A stretch of DNA of 64,000 bases from Deinandra increscens subsp. villosa (taxonomy: Eukaryota; Streptophyta; Magnoliopsida; Asterales; Asteraceae), in NCBI GenBank assembly GCA_039602395.1, contig JBCNJP010000006.1, forward strand, positions 46,896,325-46,960,324. The letters run 5' to 3'. Every line of letters begins with the position of its first letter. Position 1 is the stretch's first letter. Positions 57,471 to 64,000 of the stretch are shown piece by piece. The position numbers were made by a program, and so were the translations under genes. Under the pieces are notes generated by a model, which saw only the letters and a list, made by a program, of their open reading frames with translations, ran no database searches and was not told the origin of the DNA.

Positions 57471-60252
57471 TGTCACACCCTCAAATTTCCACGTGCGGGG
57501 TTTATACCGCGAGGCGTGTGACAAACCAGGATCCAAGTTATTAGTCATACTAAACCATAAAAACACACCAAAATAGTTTAAGAAATGCGGAAGCGTAAAG
57601 TGTAAGTAGAAATGTTTTGCAAAACACGCGCTCTCAAACCAAACACGAAAAATAAATAAACCCAAACGTAATAGATGGAATGCAAGTCAAAATGTTTAAA
57701 CTGTCATGTGATATGCATCCTAGTGTGCTCGTACCTCAATGACCTACGAAAGAAATGCTATGTGGGTCAGCGCAAGGCTGGTGAGTTCATAATTTCAATG
57801 CAAGAATAATAGATGTTTGTAAAATGTTTGTACCATGGTAATCATAATTGTAATTATAGCTATCAAGGCCAATAATGCTATCACTATGTGGTTCGCAACC
57901 GAAGCGTGACTGTTTGTGTTTGTAATGCCTTCCACCATCGCCTAACACGGACGATGATGATGCTGTCTAGGCTAATATTACACCCGTTCGACATCCAATC
58001 GAGTTAGAGCTACTAACGCGGGTGGGGTTTGTCAAACCCAGTAGTACTACCAAATATCACTTCGCTTTCTCATAAACTAACAGTTCGAAATGTAAGGACT
58101 TGTAATTCGTGTTATGTGTGCACATACGTGATCAACCATACAATTATATTACCAGAACTGTTTGTAGCATGCTCTTTTCTCTAAATGAATATTCAGAGAA
58201 AAATGTTCTGAGAACTCACCTTTGGGAGCTTGGCAAGAAAGTTTAATAAAAATGTTGATGAATTCCTACGAATCACCTATATGTTTGTGAATGTGTAAGA
58301 CTACAGCGAATGAACAACGAGACTGACTCAATCGACCCTGACGACACGTTGGTGACTTAACAACAATTGTATTTGTTTGTTTAGTTATACTTTCCAATTC
58401 TTGAAAGTTTCTATCTTAGAAAAGTTTCCATATATAGCAGGTTTCTATAAATAGCAAGCAACAAGCAAGCACACGTTAATTGTTTCTAGCATGCCCCTAA
58501 TTTGATCGTAATACAACAATAAAGAAACACGTAGGGTTACCTCGTTCAATAACAAGGCACAATGTTCCCTAAAATGATCATGTTAACCCAATATGTACAT
58601 TAAGTAGATTTAGTTTTCCTCCAATCTAATATCGTATGTTTCATGCAAGTTTACACCCTTTAACATGTTATACACGTACATATTATTTAACACATTAACA
58701 TAACACACAAGTTCCTAGGGTCACATAATTACATTATTATTTTTTAGCATGCGAGTTACACCATGGTGCCTTTAGATCTTTAAACAAAAAATACATGCAC
58801 AATTTACAATTTGTACACTTGAAATCATATTAATTACGTGTCATGATTTGCACCCATGTTACTGCTTTTCATGGAAGATGGAACTTAGCCACCACCAATT
58901 ACCTTGTACCACATGCATAAGATTACTACATGAGCTAAGTGTGAGAGTCCTAATGAACCAGAAAAAAAATACATAAACTGCTGGACGTAGGGTTAGTACC
59001 CTCGACCACCATTTACTAAACATGCACCCTTACCATCTAGCTAATTTATTCTTTGGTGTTTAAACTAGTTCAGAATATATATAATAGTTTGCATCACGTT
59101 GTCATCTTCCCTATATTAAACACAATTCGCCAAACCCCATATTATAACACTTTGCAACTTAATGAAATTTAGGACATGCATATTATTTCTATTTTCATAG
59201 CTTCACTACCCTCACTTCTAAATAAAAAGAAAAATAATGAACTACATGCCTCCTACGCAAAATACACAAATTCGTAATTAGGATTTTAAACATATTAGTC
59301 CTTAAGAACACACAAGAAATCAACCGTGTAACGAGGAAAACTTAAAGCGAAGGTCCGGGCTTCGGGAAAGATGAATTCGGGAACATCACAGATTATATTT
59401 GGTATACATAATCATATAACCTCATATTGTAACACATTTAGCACATTACAAAAGAACACACAGTTGAATACCAATGCACGGTTTTCGCGGATCGGAAAAG
59501 AAACCGAGAGATGGGTGAACGAATACCTTTGATGATTGCACCCCGATTGCTAAGGGGCTGCTGTGATTCTACGAGTCTGTTCGTAGTCTTCGTGGCTTCT
59601 TTCCTCATGCGGGATATCAACGATCAGCGGGTAGGATGTTGAATGAGGGAGAGATCGCAAAAAACAAAAAAACAAAAAAAAAGAGGGAGGGAAGATTGTT
59701 GTTCCAGCCGTATGTGATGGAGAGATAAAGAGGACGGTTCGAATTTTTGGTAGGGTTTTTGAGGAGGATATATCCACTCCTTAGGGGGTTTGAATTGATG
59801 AGCAATCTTATCTCCATATTTCAAACTCACGTATCTTTTTGTTTTTTTTGCTTTTTTTTTGTAACAGTTCAGTCCATCTAGTTTATAAGTTTGCGAGCTT
59901 GTGTGTGTTAAAAGCAAGGATTATTCTTTCTAATTCTTTCTAATGACGCATAGAAAGCTATGATATTTAGGTTCACATAACTAAATTAACATTCAATGTC
60001 ACATATCATTATGAAATCACAAGTTCCACAAGTTGCCTCGTTCGATTGGCATTTTCCACATATCATTAGTCACCAACGTTTAGGACCGACTCGACTCGCG
60101 TATGATTATTCGTGGACTCGATAACACATCTAACAATCCTATTAGATGTATGAATGCATGTATGTTTGATATAAATAGTTGTTCATGTTTGTGTTTGTCT
60201 AGAAAAATCACCTGAATTGCCGGGTGTCACATCAAATTTGCCGGGTGTCACA
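57471..60252 (-). repeat. Ty3-B LTR, left copy (3' LTR)
   Basis: About 2.78 kb from TGTCACACCCTC to GGGTGTCACA. The last 21 bp are present twice (GCCGGGTGTCACATC at 60219-60233 and 60240-60254), so the end could be 60231 or 60252. A terminal hairpin pairs TGTCACAC (57471-57478) with GTGTGACA (57516-57523). The conserved GTAGTACTAC block lies at 58022-58052. There is no credible ORF inside. Confidence 0.88.
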
Positions 60253-60380
60253 TCATCCCCTTTTTAAAGGAATTTTCATCTCGAAATTTAAGATCGTTGC
60301 TCGTTCGCTAGACACAAAGAAAAATAAAATTTTCAATTGTCACATCATCCCCTTGTTGAAGAAAATTTCGACCCGAAATT
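60253..60380 (-). promoter_or_regulatory. duplicated polypurine tract and hairpin next to the Ty3-B 3' LTR
   Basis: Two copies of a CATCATCCCC module (about 60250 and 60344) each stand next to an inverted repeat (for example AAATTTCG with CGAAATTT, loop ACC, at about 60363-60381). The layout parallels Ty3-A. Confidence 0.68.
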
Positions 60381-62655
60381 TAATACGTACCTCTACTCGT
60401 TTTTGCTTGTTTGTCGAAGAGTTGCGGGTATTTCTCTCGCATTTGGTCTTCACATTCCTACGTGAATTCTGGTTCGCGTTTCGAGTTTCAATGAACTTGA
60501 ACTATCGGGATCTTACTTCGTTTGAGCCTCTTGACCTCACGATCTATGATTTCAACCGGTTCCTCAATGAAGCGCAATTGTTCATCGACTTAGATCTCGT
60601 CTAGTGGTACCACTAGACTTTCATCTGTTAGACACCTCTTCAGGTTTGACACATGAAAGACGTTTTGCACCCCACGTAATTTCTCTGGTAAGTTTAGCTC
60701 GTACGCTACTGGGCCAACTTCGGCGACAATTTTAAATGGTCCAATGTAGCGTGGGTTTAGTTTGCCACGTTTGCCAAAGCGAATGACACCCTTCCAAGGT
60801 GACACTTTTAAAAGAACTCTGTCACCAACTTCAAACTTAAGTGGTTTTCATCTTTGGTCTGCGTAACTCTTTTGACGGTCCCTAGCCGCCTTCATCCGGT
60901 TTCTAATCTGAACGATCCTTTCTGATGTCTCAAGTACCAGTTCTGGACCGGTAAGTTGGCTATCCCCAACTTCTGTCTAGTAGATATGTGACTGACACTT
61001 TCTCCCGTACAGTGCCTCAAATGGTGCTGCTTGAATGCTCGTGTGGTAGCTGTTGTTGTAGGAGAACTCCACCGAGTCTCCCAACTGTTCCCGAAATCTA
61101 TAACACATGCTCTCAGCATGTCGTCAAGTGTTTGAATACTTCGCTCACTTAGGCCATCCGTTTGAGGGTGGTAGGCCGAGCTCATATCAAGTCGTGTACC
61201 CAACCTTTTATGCAGTGATCTCCATAAGTGGGAGGTAAATCGGGCGTCCCGATCCGAGATAATGGAGATTGGCACCCCATGCCTGGAAACTATTTCCTTT
61301 ACATAAATTTTAGCGAGCTTCTCAGTTTTGTATTCTTCCTTGATGGCCAGAAAATGCGCGGACTTTGTTAGTCGATCAACGATCACCCAGATAGTGTCAC
61401 AACCAGGAATTTCCATTGATATGTGTTCCAACTTCCACTCAGGAATTTCCGGGTGTTGGAGTGATGGTTTCTGATATTCTGCCTTAACCTTGGAACACGT
61501 CAAGCACTTGTTCACATAAGTAGCGATGTCCGCTTTCATGTTTGGCCACCAATAAGCTACCTTCAAATCATGGTACATCTTATCTGAACCAGGATGAATT
61601 GAGTATCGAGATTTATGAGATTCGTCCATTAGGAGCTTACGTAAATTTCCGAAGAAAGGGACCCATAGTCGGTCTTGGAAATACTTTGTACCATTAGCTT
61701 TAGTTTCTAACTGGTTTTCCATCCCATGAAGCGATTCAGCTGCTCGGTTTTCATCCTTTAACGCTTTGATCTGAGCGTTGCAGACCTGATCAGGTAGCCC
61801 TGCGTGAATTATGAGTTGTAATGTCCGAACCTGCTTTGGTTTGGCATTTTCTTTTCTGCTGAGGGCATCGGCTACCACGTTAGCCTTACCCGAATGGTAC
61901 TTTATCGCACATTCATAATCGTTTAACAACTCAACCCATCGACGTTGTCTCATGTTAAGTTCCTTCTGGTCAAAAATGTGTTGCAGGCTCTTGTGGTCCG
62001 TATAAATTGTGCACTTTGTACCATATAAATAGTGTCTCCAAATCTTTAGTGCGAATACCACAGCTCCCAACTCTAGATCGTGAGTGGTGTAGTTTTTCTC
62101 GTGAACTTTCAGCTGCCGAGAGGCGTAAGCAATAACTTTCTCGCGTTGCATCAACACGCAACCGAGACCTAGGACGGACGCGTCGTAGTACACTACAAAG
62201 TCATATGTTTCTTCTGGTAGGGCTAAGATGGGTGCACTGCATAGCTTTTGCTTAAGCAACTGAAATGCCTACTGATGCTTGTCACTCCACTTAAAAATGA
62301 CGCTTTTTTGTGTTAACGCTGTAAGGGGCTGAGAAATCTTCGAAACCTCTCAATGAAACGCCTGTAATAACCTGCTAAACCCAAGAATTATCGAATTTCA
62401 GTCAGAGTCCTGGGTGCATCCCAGTTTTTGATCGCCTCAATTTTTACCGGATCAACATGGATTCCATTTTCGTTAACCACATGGCCAAGGAATTGCACCT
62501 CTCGAATCCAAAAATCACACTTGGAGAACTTTGCATATAATTCCTCATGCCGCAGCAATTGCAAAACCAACCGTAAGTGTTCCTCATGTTCTTCCTTGCT
62601 CTTCGAATAAATGAGAATGTCATCAATGAAAACGATGACAAACTTGTCCAGATAC
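60380..62655 (-). pseudogene. Ty3-B pol remnant: partial RT, RNase H, integrase, chromodomain
   Basis: From the right: RT begins at LDKFVIVFIDDILIYSK, so only the catalytic box onward remains, followed by LYAKFSKCDFWIREVQFLG. A TAA lies near 62388. RNase H keeps its Asp residues (VVYYDASVLGLGC, TDHKSLQHIF, VADALSRKE). Integrase keeps the zinc site (HKSRYSIHPGSDKMYHDL, CLTC), but a deletion at about 61415 removes the first catalytic Asp region; ISDRDARF and SERSIQTL remain. A shift follows near 61075. The GPF module (GKLNPRYIGPFKIV) is open at 60805-60590, and stops lie at 60590-60592, 60488-60490 and 60458-60460; the last two replace the two chromodomain Trp codons. Confidence 0.87.
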
Positions 62656-64000
62656 GTGATCAACCATACAATTATATTACCAGAACTGTTTGTAGCATGC
62701 TCTTTTCTCTAAATGAATAAAATGTTCGAGAACTCACCTTTGGGAGCTCGACAAAAAAAGTTTAATAAAAAACTGTTGATGAATTCCAACGAATCACCTA
62801 TATGTTTGTGAATGTGTAAGACTACAGTGAATGAACAACGAGACTGACTCAATCGACCCTGACGACACATTGTTGACTTAACAACAATTGAATTTGTTTG
62901 TTTAGTTATACTTTCCAATTCTTGAATGTTTGTATTTTAGAAAAGTTTCCATATATAGCAGGTTTCTATAAATAGCAAGCAACAAGCATGCACACGTTAA
63001 TTGTTTCTAGCATGCCCCTAATTTGATCGTAATACAACAATAAAGAAACACGTAGGGTTACCCCGTTCAATAACACATGGCACAATGTTCCCTAAAATGA
63101 TCATGTTAACCCAATATGTACATTAAGTAGATTTAGTATTCCTCCAATCTAATATTGTATGTTTCATGTAAGTTTGCACCCTTTAACATGTTATACACGC
63201 ACATATTATTTAACACATTAACATAACTAACAAGTTCCTAGGGTCACATAATTACATTATTATTTTTTAGCATGCGAGTTACACCATGGTGCCTTTAGAT
63301 CATTAAACAAAAAATATATGCACAATTTACAATTTCTACACTTGAAATCATATTAGTTACGTGTCATGATTTGCACCCATGTTACTACTTTTCATTGAAG
63401 ATGGAACTTAGCCACCACCAATTACCTTGTACCACATGCATAATAATTACGTGTCATGATTTGCACCCATGTTACTACTTTTCATGGAAGATAGAACTTA
63501 GCCATCACCAATTACCTTGTACCACATGCATAAGATGATAAGATTACTACATGAGCTAAGTGTGAGAGTCCTAATGAACCAAAAACAAAATACATAAACT
63601 GTTGGGCGTAGGATTAGAACCCTCGACCACCAGTTACTAAAAATGCAGCCTTACCATCTAGCTAATTTATTATTTGGTGTTTAAACCAGTTCAGAATATA
63701 TATAACAGTTTGTATCACGTTGTCATCTTCCCCATATTAAACACAATTCGCCAAACCCCATATTATAACAGTTTGCAACTTAATAAAATTTAGGACATGC
63801 ATATTATTTCTATTTTTATGGCTTCACTACCCTCACTTCTAAATAAAAAGGAAAATAACGAACTACGTGCCGCCTACGCAAATACACAGATTCGTAATTT
63901 AGGATTTTTAAACATATTAGCCCTTAAGAACACACAAGAAATCAACCGTGTAACAAGGAAAACTTAAAGCGAAGGTTCGGGCTTCGGGAACGATGAATTC
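62652..64000 (-). repeat. Ty3-B LTR, right copy, truncated at left and by the window end
   Basis: The sequence matches the left LTR from its position 58124 onward and reaches about the equivalent of 59380 at the window end. It differs by small indels and a 90-bp tandem duplication at 63361-63536. Confidence 0.9.
63361..63536. repeat. 90-bp tandem duplication inside the right Ty3-B LTR
   Basis: The segment starting GTGTCATGATTTGCACC occurs twice with a 90-bp period. The left LTR has it once (about 58836-58922), so the duplication arose after insertion or in one LTR. Confidence 0.85.

Larger units (their letters stand above)
57471..64000 (-). mobile_element. Ty3-B, internally deleted chromodomain Ty3 element
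   Basis: The left LTR (57471-60252) starts TGTCACACCCTC after CATCC in the satellite. Minus-strand chromodomain, integrase, RNase H and partial RT follow. At about 62652 the RT sequence jumps directly into the middle of a second LTR copy, which continues past the window end. Gag, protease, the RT N-terminus, the PBS and about 650 bp of the 5' LTR are missing. It is related to but distinct from Ty3-A. It is full of stops and shifts. Confidence 0.88.

Noticed and set aside
59438..59917. Several overlapping minus-strand frames in the Ty3-B LTR
   Set aside because: They overlap each other in different frames, are low in complexity (poly-F/K stretches), and are inside an LTR.

Overview
The window looks like plant nuclear heterochromatin. 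Everything recognisable is a transposable element or satellite repeat of flowering-plant type: L1-like LINEs with DUF4283/zinc-knuckle ORF1 and zf-RVT ORF2, chromodomain Ty3 elements of Tekay/Del type, Copia-type gags, and initiator-Met-type primer binding sites. Several protein families resemble ones I remember from Asteraceae, but that is memory and not a proof of species. I see no host protein gene, no tRNA or rRNA gene and no CRISPR. One 500-N assembly gap lies at 18187-18686.

Layout. The backbone is a tandem satellite with monomers of about 415-470 bp. It is reversed at 2545-3490 and forward from 3491 to 57470. It is split by insertions: LINE-B (3881-4970, minus), LINE-C (12741-14306, plus, 14-bp target duplication), LINE-D (14513-23447, minus, 14-bp imperfect target duplication, itself carrying a Ty3-like solo LTR at 19564-22339), and a 26.8-kb nested block (28020-54866). 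LINE-A (1-2544, plus) borders the array on the left. A second chromodomain Ty3 element (Ty3-B, 57471 to the window end) enters it on the right.

The nested block is a Russian doll. (1) A 5'-truncated reverse-transcriptase element with a C-terminal zinc finger and nuclease-like motif (minus) is split by (2) a Copia-type, gag-only LTR element (28367-53756, minus, perfect CACAC duplication). That is split by (3) a second gag-only, Sirevirus-like LTR element (31741-49152, plus), which is split by (4) a Ty3 Tekay-like element (Ty3-A, 32750-43697, minus, perfect AATCC duplication). One LTR of Ty3-A carries (5) a small MITE-like insert inside a TA microsatellite. The order of insertion is therefore readable directly.

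Function. All the coding regions are broken, or lack pol altogether, so nothing here can clearly move by itself. The points most worth a second look are three tandem stem-loops with changing stems and a shared core in the Sirevirus-like element (47559-47798), an extra coiled-coil ORF upstream of gag in Ty3-A (39987-40676), a duplicated polypurine-tract/hairpin module and a shared LTR-end hairpin in the Ty3 elements, an apparent NATCC insertion preference, and higher-order structure in the satellite.
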